Source: Dipteronia dyeriana
Taxonomy: Eukaryota; Streptophyta; Magnoliopsida; Sapindales; Sapindaceae
Length of the DNA: 64,000 bases
Assembly: GCA_032871835.1 (NCBI GenBank)
Contig: CM065303.1
Coordinates: forward strand, 23,872,001 to 23,936,000
Direction: 5' to 3'
In this document: positions 32,794 through 42,510 of the stretch, one piece after another
Layout of the letters: each line of letters begins with the position of its first letter
Numbering within the stretch: position 1 is the stretch's first letter
Made by a program: the position numbers and the translations under genes
The notes under the pieces: model-generated
Database searches by the model: none
Seen by the model: only the letters and a program-made list of their open reading frames with translations
What the model was told of the DNA's origin: nothing

Positions 32794-33540
32794 CTACTTG
32801 CCCGTACAATGCCTACATGAAAATACAAAGGACTCAAGGCACCTCATTTCTCTTTCCTTAACAATCTTCAAGGAGTTCTCTTTGTTGGCAAGTTCATCCT
32901 TCATTACCTTCATCATTTGATGACAATCTTCAATCTCCTCCTCACACTTGGACACATCAATCTTATCCATCATCAAGGAGTCATCAATGGAGGTCTCCAT
33001 CTCCATGGTCTTCAATTTGGAGATAATAATGGAGATGTCTTCCATTTGCTCATCCATGATCTCTTTGTACCGATGAAGTTGATTTTGACAATTTTGCTTG
33101 CTTTCTTTAAGGGTACGAATCTTTTCCTCCGAGGAAATCTTCCAAATTCTCAAAGTATTATTCTCCTTAAAGAGCTCTTCATTTTGCTTCAAGACTTTGA
33201 GAAGGGTAACTTGACATTCCTCAATCGAGTCAATTCTCTCATCAAGACCTTTGCCTTGGTCACTTGTTACCATACCAAAATCTTCCACATAGAAAGCACC
33301 CAAGGCAGTGAAGTTAATCTCATGCTCTTCACTATTCTTGAGCAAGGTCTTCTTGTTTTCCTCCTTAACTTTGGAGTTCATCCTTTTCTCCTCCTTCACT
33401 TTGAAGTTCATATTCTTCTTGTGAGATTTTGTGAATCTTCTAAATCTCTCAACCATTAGAGTCATCTCTTCATCGGAGTCATATTCCTCCCTCTCAACTT
33501 TAGAGGTCAAATCTCCCTCTAACATCTCAATGCCACTCAT
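32794..33540 (-). pseudogene. Truncated gag of fragment B with long coiled coil
   Basis: The reading from ATG 33540 (MSGIEMLEGDLTSKVEREEY) runs about 250 codons without a stop. It is very rich in Glu, Lys and Leu. It contains MTLMVERFRRFTKSHKKN (the Sirevirus-like post-capsid segment), then a heptad-patterned coiled coil with NEELFKENNTLRIWK and ELANKENSLKIVKER. The amino-terminal capsid-like part and the zinc knuckles of a full Sirevirus gag are not present, so this copy retains mainly the coiled-coil portion. The match to Sirevirus gag rests on composition and motif style, not on an alignment. Confidence 0.6.
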
Positions 33541-33625
33541 AGTGTTTAATGAATGAGATGAATGCAAATGAATGCAACAATTAAACGCAAACAAATGCAA
33601 GACACATAAACAAGAGCTTGGAACC

Positions 33626-33638
33626 AGTTCTGATATCA
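33626..33638 (-). other. Primer-binding site of fragment B
   Basis: The minus strand reads ttgatatcagaac two bases after the LTR end. This is the tRNA-iMet site tggtatcagagc with mutations. Confidence 0.7.
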
Positions 33639-33640
33639 AT

Positions 33641-35906
33641 TGAAAGTTACCCTTTAAAACGTGCGTCTAACAACCTAGAGGGGGTGAATAGGTTTTAATC
33701 TTGTTAATTACCATTTTTTCTTGATTAGTCAATATTCAAATTCACCCAACCAACCAAATATACAAAATCAAGTGTAAAGTGCAGAATAATAAAGAACACT
33801 TGATTTATACGTGGAAACCCTCCAAATAGGAAAAACCACGGGCTGTTAAGTAAGCCACACTCAATCGCATAAGTCCACTATATGAGTAAAAAGTTACTCC
33901 CTCAAGTGATACTCGGACACTCACTCTCGGCAACCTCAGGCTATGGCCACTACCACTCACCACTCTTGGTTCATTCTCTAGTGATATCCCCTGATCCACT
34001 ACTCTTGGCGTGAGCACCTCCTACTCTATCCCTTGGGTCTTTTACAGTGGATACCTAACTAATTGCTTGCCAACCCACCCTTGGTTACAAGGCTTCTCTT
34101 GCTTGTGCAACTTCACACCGAAGCCACAAGACTTTGATTCAATGAAGAGTATATGGTCTAAGTGTATATATGATACTATGCTCAATTGCAATTATGTGTA
34201 AGACCAAACACAAAATGCTTAACTAGATGTAGATAATGCAATATAACATCCTAGTTATCAACAATGCCTATATGCCCATACAAAGGACTCAATTAGATGT
34301 GTAGATAAAATCTAACAACCTAATTGTCAATAAAAGTCCAACCAACACAAGTTGTCACAACAAATAATCAAGGGCAATTTTGCAATCACTAAATGCAATC
34401 AATGAGGTATAAACAATAATGTCTAAACGTAATGCATAAATACTTAACTAGATATGGATATGCAATATTACAATCAAGTTATCAAATAAAGTCACTTCAA
34501 CATAAGTTGTCATTAAGCATGGCATGATCATTAAATGCAATCATCAAAATGCAATCAATATGACCTAATTAGCTAGAGGCAAATATGTCCTAAATGCTAG
34601 CTATTAACAAACAAACCCAATCATGTTATCAAGACTCATAAATATATGCAATAAAGTAGAGTCTAGGTATTTAATTAAACAATAAATACCTTATCTAGAG
34701 TAAGAAGAACAATAAATGATGTTCAATGAAGTTCTTACTTACCTAGTCATGAAACAAAGAACACTCATGCTCATATGATGAAGAATGATGCAAGATGGAG
34801 ATAGGTTTTAGGTTTGGAGAGTCAAAAACAAAGCTAGAAGCTTTCTCTCTCTAATGAAGGTTCTTTCACTCTAAAAATGTGTTCTTTAAGCTCTAAAGAG
34901 GCAAGGAAGAAGAAGAGAACATATATATAAAAGCCCTAGACAAAACGTCGTCGTTTTGGACTTGGGAAATGAAATCCCGTCATGACCGCTAGGCATACCG
35001 CTGACCAGGCAAGTGTCTAGGCAGCAGGGCATAGCTGGACATTACCGCTGCCTAGGCATGTGCACCAAAAGCAATCTAGACCGCAGTACACACCTGACAG
35101 CACAACAGTCTGAGCTTTGAGCGACCTAAAAAATGACCAAACTATATCCAAACCTTTTGTATAATATACTGTTGGAAATGTATGAAAATCTACTTTCTAC
35201 TCCAATTTACAAAGCATGATTTGAATATTTGTAGAAAAAGTTATGGTCATTTAAGTGACCAAAGGTCAGAAACGGACAACAACAGAGTTGCCTTATTTTT
35301 TAGGTCACTTTGGAGATTTCAAAACCAATCCAAACGGTCATGAAATATTACGAATAATATACCGTTGGAAAGGTATGGGTATCTAGTTTTGTATAGAAAA
35401 TTTCAAAACTCATTTTGAATCATTGAATAAAAAGATATGGTCACAAGACCATACAAATGTCAGTTTTGAAAAACATTTAAATCATTGAAATACACTCTTT
35501 TGAAACTAGACACCTTACTCTATATAACCAAACCAAGAGAAGAATGAGACCTTCTCATATGGTCATTCAACGTGCTAAAACAAGCACACCATCGTGCAAG
35601 CGTGAACACAACACAATACAACACTTAAATCTATAAATGAAGTGCAAGTGTGATTGTGAAGAGATGCACACATATAAACAATATCAACACAAATGCAAGA
35701 TCAACAAAGTATGCATGAGGTGTGTGTGTGTGTGTGCACCTAAACTCTTCAAGAGGCAAATTCAAGTGAATATATATTTTGCTCTTGAAGTGATGGAGAT
35801 ACTTGGAAGTTTGCTAATGAGGACCTAAGCTACCCATTACACAATCATCCCCAATGTGGTGTGGTTTGTCATGAAATAAGCCAATCATAAAATCAAGGTC
35901 CTTACA
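33641..35906 (-). repeat. 5' LTR of fragment B
   Basis: This 2266-bp LTR is bounded by TG and CA on the minus strand, with a TATA-like tatatatat at 34921-34930. The adjacent U3 (34970-35100) carries several ACCGC/GCGGT motifs. A conserved block (cttcggtgtgaagttgcac, then ccaagggtgggtt) is shared with 52550-53195. Confidence 0.8.
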
Positions 35907-35934
35907 TAATCTTTTTCGTGTTGTTATCTTGCAT

Positions 35935-37274
35935 ATCCATCCGATTATCTATTTTTGTGATGAACTTGGAGAACAAGTCTTCAATCCTAGATTTCTTCTC
36001 CGCTTGGTTGGGTTGGAATTGATTTTGAAAACTGGACTGATGTTGAAATCCCGGTGGTTGTCTGAAACTTGCTTGAGCTTGGGGTGGCTGATTCTGGTTG
36101 TCCTTCCATGAAAAATTTGGATGGTTCTTTTATCCCGGGTTATACCTTTTGGAGAAGGGGTTGTTCTGGGGACTAACATTTTGGGTGGCATTTTGGTTGA
36201 AGTTTCTATTATAGTTTCAAAAAAAAACTTGTTTTGAAGGTCCGGATGCAAAAAGGTTTCCCATTTAACAATCGGTGCTTAGATGAGGTCCCGAAAAAAG
36301 CTCACAACTCACCATATTTACTTGGGCTGAACTTGAGCTTGTACCTAACTTGACCACTTGCCTTTTCAATGCTTCAATATGAGCCTTCATGGTAGTCACC
36401 TTATCAACATCTAACATTCTGTGTGCTTTCTTGGATACATGTCTTTCACCTCCCCAATAGTTGTTGCTAACGGACATTTCTTCCAAGAGGTCATAGGCAG
36501 CCTCCATGGTTTTGTTCATTAACGAGCCACCTGCAGCTGCTTCCACGAACTGGTGTATGGAGGGGTTCATTCCGAGATAAAAATTTTGTTCCACAGACCA
36601 TTTGGCCAACCTATTACACGAACAGTTTCTAAGAATCTCCTTGAATCTCTCTTAAGCTTCACACAGAGATTCTGACTCAAATTAAGTGAAGGCGTTGATC
36701 TTATTCCTCAGTCGAGCTACCTTTACTGGGGGGGAAATATTTTCTCAGAAAGGCTTGAGCCATCTCTTCCCATGTATAGATTGAACCCGGAGTTAGTGTA
36801 TCATACCAAGCTTTGGCTCTATCCCTCCAAGAAAATGAAAATATCCTAAAGCGAATGTCCTCCTATGTGACCCTATTGATCTTGAATATAGAACAAATCT
36901 GATCAAAGTTTTTCAAATGTGCGTTAGGGTTCTCACTCGATAAGCAGCCAAATGGCCCTATCATGGTAAACATCTGAAAAACGTGTGGCTTGATCTCAAA
37001 ATGGTTGGCTGCCACCAGTTGCAATTCAAATGGGTAACATATTCTGGTTTACTTGTAGCATAATGAAATCCCTTATTGCTCTCTCCAAATCGAGATCTTG
37101 TCTTTCTTGAGCAACTTCCGGATTTGGGTTTGGATCAGGAACCAAACGAGAGGGATTCTCTATCATTGTTCTTCTTCTAATTCTGGTCTCTCTTCTGTTG
37201 TACCGGGCTAATCTCTCAATTTCTGGATCGAAATCGAGGAACCACAAATTATTACTCCTTGTAAGTTGGTGCAT
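35935..37274 (-). pseudogene. Ty3/gypsy (Tat/Athila-like) gag
   Basis: On the minus strand, a start at 37274 gives a proline/arginine-rich N-terminus (RRTMIENPSRLVPDPNPNP). The retrotransposon capsid follows across stops and shifts: ERFKEILRNC, WSVEQNFYLGMNPSIHQFVE and AAAGGSLMNKTMEAAYDLLE, then EMSVSNNYW and VDKVTTMKAHIEALKRQVV. An Asn/Gln/Pro-rich part (ASFRQPPGFQHQSSFQNQ) leads to RIEDLFSKFITKIDN, then RMDMQDNNTKKI, at the junction with fragment B. This last segment overlaps in content with the start of the gag piece at 32790, so the two gag pieces are not a simple cut of one gene. Confidence 0.85.
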
Positions 37275-37354
37275 ACAAGAGAAACAACAAACACAAAACT
37301 AAAATTGAACTTAGTAATCTACCGACTTATAACGATAACAAAAATCCGCTAAAC

Positions 37355-37372
37355 TCCCAAGCAGCGGCGCCA
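37355..37372 (-). other. Primer-binding site of the gypsy element (tRNA-Asp type)
   Basis: The minus strand reads tggcgccgctgcttggga, close to the tggcgccgttgccgggga site of Athila-type elements. It lies six bases inside the LTR end at 37379 and just upstream of gag. Confidence 0.85.
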
Positions 37373-37457
37373 AAAATTTGACAGGTACAAAACATGCTCT
37401 TGCAAAAAGATGAGGTTGTGGTGTAGTACAGTAGTAAATAAGATTCGTTCCAACGAG

Positions 37458-39012
37458 CACTATAAAAAAATAGTCTTTTTCGACGGCTAAATACTGTCGG
37501 AAAAGACGATATCCCATCGAAAAAGATGATTTTTCATCGAAATTATGCTTTTTCGATGGCATTTAGCCGTCAGAGGCCGTCACAAATACTACAATTTTCA
37601 ACGGTCAGGGCCACTAGAAAAGATAAAAATGTTGTCGATAATAGTAATTAAAGATGATCAAAATTACTAGAATTTTTGACAGCTTAACTTTATTTCCGAC
37701 GGGAAGTGGCCGTCAGAAAAAGTTAAAAGATAAAAAAATGACGCACCATCGACTTCACGATGCCATACCACCCCATCACCCCTGCTAAACTCCATGCATT
37801 TTATATGGCTCGAACCCGTGATCTGGATGACTGATAGTCATTACGCTTACCATTTCGCTATAACTTTATATCTGATATCTTTTGTATACTTTTTATATAT
37901 AAGCTATTGATATGTTTGCATATGATCTAATTAAATATATTTTTTTGTATAATATTTAAATATAACTATTTTAATATTATCTTTTTAAATAAAATTTTAT
38001 TAAAATATTTCTCTTATCTGATAGGAAATTACATTTTACTACTATTTTATCATAAAATAGGAAACATATTATATCAGTGTTGATTTTATTTTTTATAGTC
38101 AACATTTTACTAAAATTTTAATATTTTTCACTAATTACTTATTTTTAAATTATTTTAATAAAATTTATAATTATTTTGTATGATAAACAAATAGATATTA
38201 AAAAAATACATTATAGTGTTTAAAAAAAATATGATATAGTAATGTCACTAAACATAATTATAAATAACTAAATATTAATGTAGTTACTAATAATTTTGCT
38301 ATATTTTATATTTTTTTAATTTAGTCAGATGTACACATAAAATTGATTTCTTAGTAGTACCATTGTTTTGTCCCTAAAGGCTAGTCCCTATTGCCTAATT
38401 TTTTTGTAGTGATCGCCAAAATTTTTAATAATTTTTATGTTATCTATGACATATGATTTTAAAAAATCAAAATTAAATAAAAATATTTGACAGAGTGATT
38501 TCTCTAAAAAACAATAGTGATAAATAAAAAATAGCACATAGAGATACATTTAAAATATAGACCTATAAGTCATAATTTTTTTGGTAGTGTATAAATCATC
38601 ACATACAGTCCATTTTAATTTATTAATTAATATTATAATAATAAATTAATTATTTTTTTAGAAATGTTGTATTACTTTTTGTCAAATTTGATAGAAATGT
38701 TGTATTATTGTTTTTCTCATTTTTAATCGTATAAAGACTATTTCCGAAGGTTATTGAGCCGTCGGAAATGTGATATTATATTTTTGCTCATTTTCGATGG
38801 CACGTTTTGCACCGTTGGAAATACGAACAACATTGACAGCTTATTTGACTATTTCTGACTTTTATTAGGCCGTCGGGCCGTCGGAAATGTGTTATTACAT
38901 TTTGACTCATTTCCGACGGCACTAATATGGCCGTTGGAAAAGGTTCCATTACCGATAGCAATTAGCACCGTCGAAAATAGCTCGTCACTAATAGGCATTT
39001 TTTTTTGTAGTG
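37458..39012. mobile_element. Non-autonomous CACTA (En/Spm) transposon
   Basis: The left end is CACTATAAAAAAATAG and the right end, reverse complemented, is CACTACAAAAAAAAATG. The 3-bp target duplication GAG is exact on both sides (37455-37457 and 39013-39015). Subterminal repeats of the type ttttccgacggc or tttcgatggc occur in both orientations within about 250 bp of each end, as in CACTA elements. At 1555 bp, with an AT-rich core and no transposase, it is non-autonomous. It carries a tRNA-like segment near its left end. Confidence 0.92.
37803..37866 (-). repeat. tRNA-like (SINE-head-like) segment inside the CACTA element
   Basis: The minus strand reads tagcgaaatggtaagcg, similar to an RNA polymerase III box A. 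About 30 bases on it reads gggttcgagcc, a box B match. No acceptor stem pairing is seen, so it is not a functional tRNA. Confidence 0.45.
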
Positions 39013-40047
39013 GAGGAGTAAGAGTTTTGAATACTGAAATGATCGATGAGATTACTAATCCGACGAAAAATAAATTGGTGATTTGATCATACAAGTTCAA
39101 AGTAACTAAATTAAACTTCAATTACAAGCAATTAATGAAACTAAACAAGCAATTTAACAAACTCAAACATTTGGGTGTAAATATGAATGTGAATATGGCT
39201 AAGGCTTTGAATCCACCATTCCAATTCTCAACAATTAAAAACACATCATTTGGAATAAAATATGCATGTGAATTTGTAGATTCGTATACCCGAAAATTGC
39301 CTCTAACCTCTCTCGAGCGAATAAAGACAAAATTTATATGCACCCACAACCTATTTCTCAATGGTTATCCGAACCACTTACAAATTCATTAAGATTTATG
39401 ATATACAAAAGAATTCTACAAGCTAGCATAGCATATTTCGATCTTACTAGACTTGTATCGGGCATTTCATCGAGCACATTGTATGCTTCACCTCTCGGTC
39501 CTTCACACAACAAGCAAAAGTCATCTAAGTGGTAGCTAAGCACCTAGAAGCATTAAGCATTTGAAATACACACATACATAGCACATGCAATGGGAATTAA
39601 GTGATGGTCTTCATTGATGAATCATGGAAAATGCTTCATCTTGGCCGTAGCCAAAATGAAAATAGTTCACATTACACATTATGGCTACAAAAGATATACT
39701 TGACATGCAAGCCATACAAATATTGTTACAATAAATAAGGAGGGAAAAGTTTAGAGAAAACTATGGTGAAGAACTAATCCTTGGGTGAATTGAAGTGCTT
39801 GGCTCGTTTTCCTCCCTTGATGTTCCCTTTTGTGCTCCAAGAATGGTTTTGATGGTGGGAAATAGTGGGAATTTGAAAGGAAGTTACGTATTTAGTGTGT
39901 GATGAAGTGGATTTGAGGTTTGGATGGTGGATCTAAGGTTAGATGTAGTGACTTTACGGATATGGAAAGGGGAAGTGTTTTCTTGGAGTATTTGGGGAGA
40001 GAGTTTTGTGCTGGGGAGAACATGCAAGAAAAGAGTGAGAAGTGGGA

Positions 40048-40054
40048 CTTTATA
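40048..40054 (-). promoter_or_regulatory. TATA box of the gypsy LTR
   Basis: The minus strand reads ccctataaagtcccacttc at the U3/R position of the LTR. Confidence 0.45.
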
Positions 40055-40596
40055 GGGAGCTAAGAAAAGTAAGGGGCAAAATGGTCCAAACAACTTGCAC
40101 TGATAAAAAGGCTACTTCACAAGCAACTTGGGCAAGTAGCTTCCCAAGTCGCCTATGCTACTGGAAAGGGGAACAAACCGCCAAGTGACTTCATAGGTGA
40201 CATGGGGAAGTCGCCTCCGTTGTCGGCTCAGCCATCTGAAAATCTTAACAATAGAGCAAGCGACTTCATAGGCCACATGGGGAAGTCGCCTCCCATGCAG
40301 CCTGTCCTTCTTGAGAAGAAACCTTATCTTCAGGCGACTTCCTATCTTCAGGCGACTTCCTAGGTGACATGGGCAAGTATCCTCCCATGTTGCCTGTGCC
40401 AGTGGAGTTGAATCCACTAACATCAACATTTTCGCTCCTTTTTGCTCCAGCTTTGGCCAAAAATTGCTCCAAGACAAAACCATTTACAAAATCTGCAAAA
40501 CTAGAAAAACGGGTTAAAAACTTGGGTTTTACCGGAATAAAAGCGTACAATGTACAAAATGAGGGGTTAAACCAAGTGTAAATATAAACAGATCAT

Positions 40597-40695
40597 ACCT
40601 CAAGAGTCAAGACTGAAGAGGCCTTAATGGTTCAAAAGTTTGCTGCTTGTAAGGATTGGGGAGGGGATTACGAAATCCGGGTGCCGGCCGGATAG
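40597..40695 (+). other. Possible stranded 3' exon of an unrecognised gene
   Basis: Right next to the outer edge of the gypsy LTR, 32 codons read TSRVKTEEALMVQKFAACKD and then WGGDYEIRVPAG before TAG. The base composition is higher in GC than the flanks, and the sequence after the stop is AT-rich like a 3' UTR. I do not recognise the protein. It could be a chance frame, but composition and position suggest the end of a host gene cut by the gypsy insertion. Confidence 0.3.
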
Positions 40696-41320
40696 TAAAT
40701 GGCTAGATATCAGTAGAAAAACTCAACTAGTAATGGATGCAGTAAAGCAATATGTTGATCTTGATTGTAAACCTGTTTATTTGACATGGCATTAAACTCA
40801 TTAAAGTTAGAAGGTATGTTGTTTTAAATTTGTTTGAACATTTCAAAATTTCCTATATTCGGAAATGAATTTAATTTGTATTATTCAGTTGAATTTAATT
40901 TTAACCTAAAGATTCTCAGGTTCAAGACCTTGCACTTAATCATTACATATACGATTTGTAACAATACGAAATTGGAATCCAACAGAAATTAAGTGTGAGA
41001 CCTAACACCAAAGAAGTCTCAATGGAAGAAATTATAGGATTTTGTAGGTTTCTTGGTTACCGCTTTGAAATTAAAGCTTATTTTGAAACAAAATAATGGC
41101 AAATGAAGTCCACTGTCTTGGCACAATAAAAATGAACAACTTGAAGTGACCACTTCACACTATCTTGGTCTCATTACGTCCAAGAGTAAATATGCTTGAT
41201 TTCTAATTCAGTTATATAGTGACACCTAGACATTAGTTGTTTTAAATCGCTAAACAAAACCGTTCTAATTCTTCTAGACACCTGTTTTTTTTTCACACAA
41301 TTTTTCTAAATTGATTATAG
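40696..41320. other. AT-rich non-coding stretch
   Basis: No gene or repeat was recognised. It may be the 3' flank of the possible exon before it. Confidence 0.4.
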
Positions 41321-42229
41321 TGGAAATTGCTAAAAATGAACACAATTATTATGAAAAATTCGTTTTTAATCACATACAAAAATATATTCGTTAATAGCTA
41401 TTTTTTTGAGAAATTACTTCAATGCCCAATATAAAAACCATCCCCAAACATTTTCTCTATCTCTTTTCTCTTCTTTTTTCTCTCCTTTCCTCTGTCTCTC
41501 CCCGATCGCTCTCTCACGTCGACGGTGTGCCAACAACCGTCGCCGGCGTCCTTACGAAGGCCAACGAACCATCGCTGGCCTCCTCTCTCTCACCAAACCT
41601 CTCTTTCACTCACCTCTCTTTCTCTCTCCTTTCCTTTCTCTCTCCTTTCCTTTCTCTCTCACACGACGTTGACGGCTTGCCGGAATGCCGGTGTGTCGTC
41701 GCCTAGGCTTCGCGACTGTCCAACAATGCCGTCGAGCTCCCCCTAAACCGATGATTAGATCTGCAAAAAAAAAAGTAAGAAAACGAAATAAATAGAAACC
41801 CAGAACATTTTAAGTTTCAACATCTCAATTTAGTCAAGATTTCAAGTTTCAACATTTTAATTTAGGCAAGGTTTCAAGTTTCAAATTTTGAAAATGAATA
41901 ACTTAAAAACCCAGAACATTTCAAGTTTTAACATTTCAATTTAGTTAAGATTTCAAGTTTCAACATTTCAAGTTTCAACATTTCAATTTAGGTAAGATTT
42001 CAAGTTTCAAAATTTCATGTTTTTAGACAGGATTTCAAGTTTCAAGTTTATAGTTTCAAGTTTGCAGATTTTAGTCATGATTTCAAGTTTTCTTTCAGTT
42101 TAAAAGAAAAAATCAAATCCAGGGGTATTTTTTTAATTTATGGACATACACTGATTTTTTTTTAAAAAAAATGGCTATTAACGAATAAAATTTCAAAAGT
42201 TGTTACAAACAAAATTTTAATATTTTCCA
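41321..42229. mobile_element. Small inverted-repeat DNA element (MULE-like), non-autonomous
   Basis: The block tattcgttaatagctattttt at 41385-41405 has its inverse (aaaaatggctattaacgaata) near 42166-42186. Weaker inverted similarity extends outward to tggaaattgctaaaa (41321) and its counterpart ending ttttcca (42229). Inside are a pyrimidine-rich tract (41440-41660), a GC-rich patch (gtcgccggcgtccttacg; 41515-41745) and a run of tttcaagtttcaacattt repeats (41810-42080). There is no transposase. The ends are approximate and no target duplication was found. Confidence 0.5.
41810..42080. repeat. TTTCAAGTTTCAACATTT short repeats
   Basis: About ten imperfect copies of a 20-30 bp unit built from atttcaagtttcaacatttc and aatttaggtaaga. 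Confidence 0.8.
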
Positions 42230-42427
42230 TGGCTATGTTTGGTTTTCTCTCTTGCTTATATCATTCTCATACTCTTCTGTAATATTTTATGTATATAAGA
42301 ATGAAATTTTAGTGTTTAAATGTTAAGAAAAAAAATTAAGAGCAAATTTTAGAGTTTAAGAGTATTTTTTAATTTTGACCATTTCAATATGTTCACCTAC
42401 CTAAACCAGTTATTTTTTTAAAACGTT

Positions 42428-42510
42428 TGCCATTGATAGGATTCAATCTACTGATTTGAGAGTCCTTTACCTAAATCCCAAGCTCGTCTCTTTACCAGCT
42501 AAGTTATGCC
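42428..42510 (-). repeat. tRNA-like segment (tRNA pseudogene or SINE head)
   Basis: The minus strand begins ggcataacttagctggtaaa, with a box A-like tagctggtaaag. It has agattgaatcc in place of box B (ggttcgaatcc) about 50 bases on. The acceptor stem does not pair, so no functional tRNA is called. Confidence 0.45.

Larger units (their letters stand above)
32791..35906 (-). mobile_element. Fragment B: minus-strand Sirevirus-like element (5' LTR plus part of gag)
   Basis: On the minus strand an LTR starts TGTAAGGACC at 35906 and ends TTTCA at 33641. A primer-binding site and a gag opening at 33540 follow, running to about 32794. There the sequence jumps to gypsy gag, so integrase, RT and the 3' LTR are missing. 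Near the left edge, acaatgcctacatg followed by atacaaaggactcaa closely resembles 34259-34292 inside its own LTR. This suggests an internal deletion between gag and a 3' LTR. An LTR fragment of the same family lies at 52550-53195 in plus orientation. Confidence 0.75.
37379..40595 (-). mobile_element. 5' LTR of the gypsy element, interrupted by a CACTA transposon
   Basis: The LTR end (…gtacctgtca) abuts the primer-binding site, and the start (TGATCTG) is placed at 40595 by eye. Without the CACTA insert and its 3-bp duplication it is about 1.66 kb. A TATA box (tataaag, 40048-40054) lies upstream of a T/C-rich start. The U3 at 40110-40400 contains repeated aggcgacttc and its complement gaagtcgcct. 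The outer boundary is uncertain because only the TG was used to set it. Confidence 0.65.

Noticed and set aside
32917..33459. 180-codon plus-strand open frame
   Set aside because: It is the antisense of the coiled-coil gag on the minus strand. The hydrophobic translation is the usual shadow of Glu/Lys-rich coding sequence.
41406..41746. Overlapping open frames in three phases, Ser/Leu/Phe-rich
   Set aside because: Simple CT repeats open all three frames at once. No family match and no consistent start context.
42428..42510. Functional tRNA gene
   Set aside because: The 5' and 3' ends do not pair into an acceptor stem and box B lacks the ggttc core.
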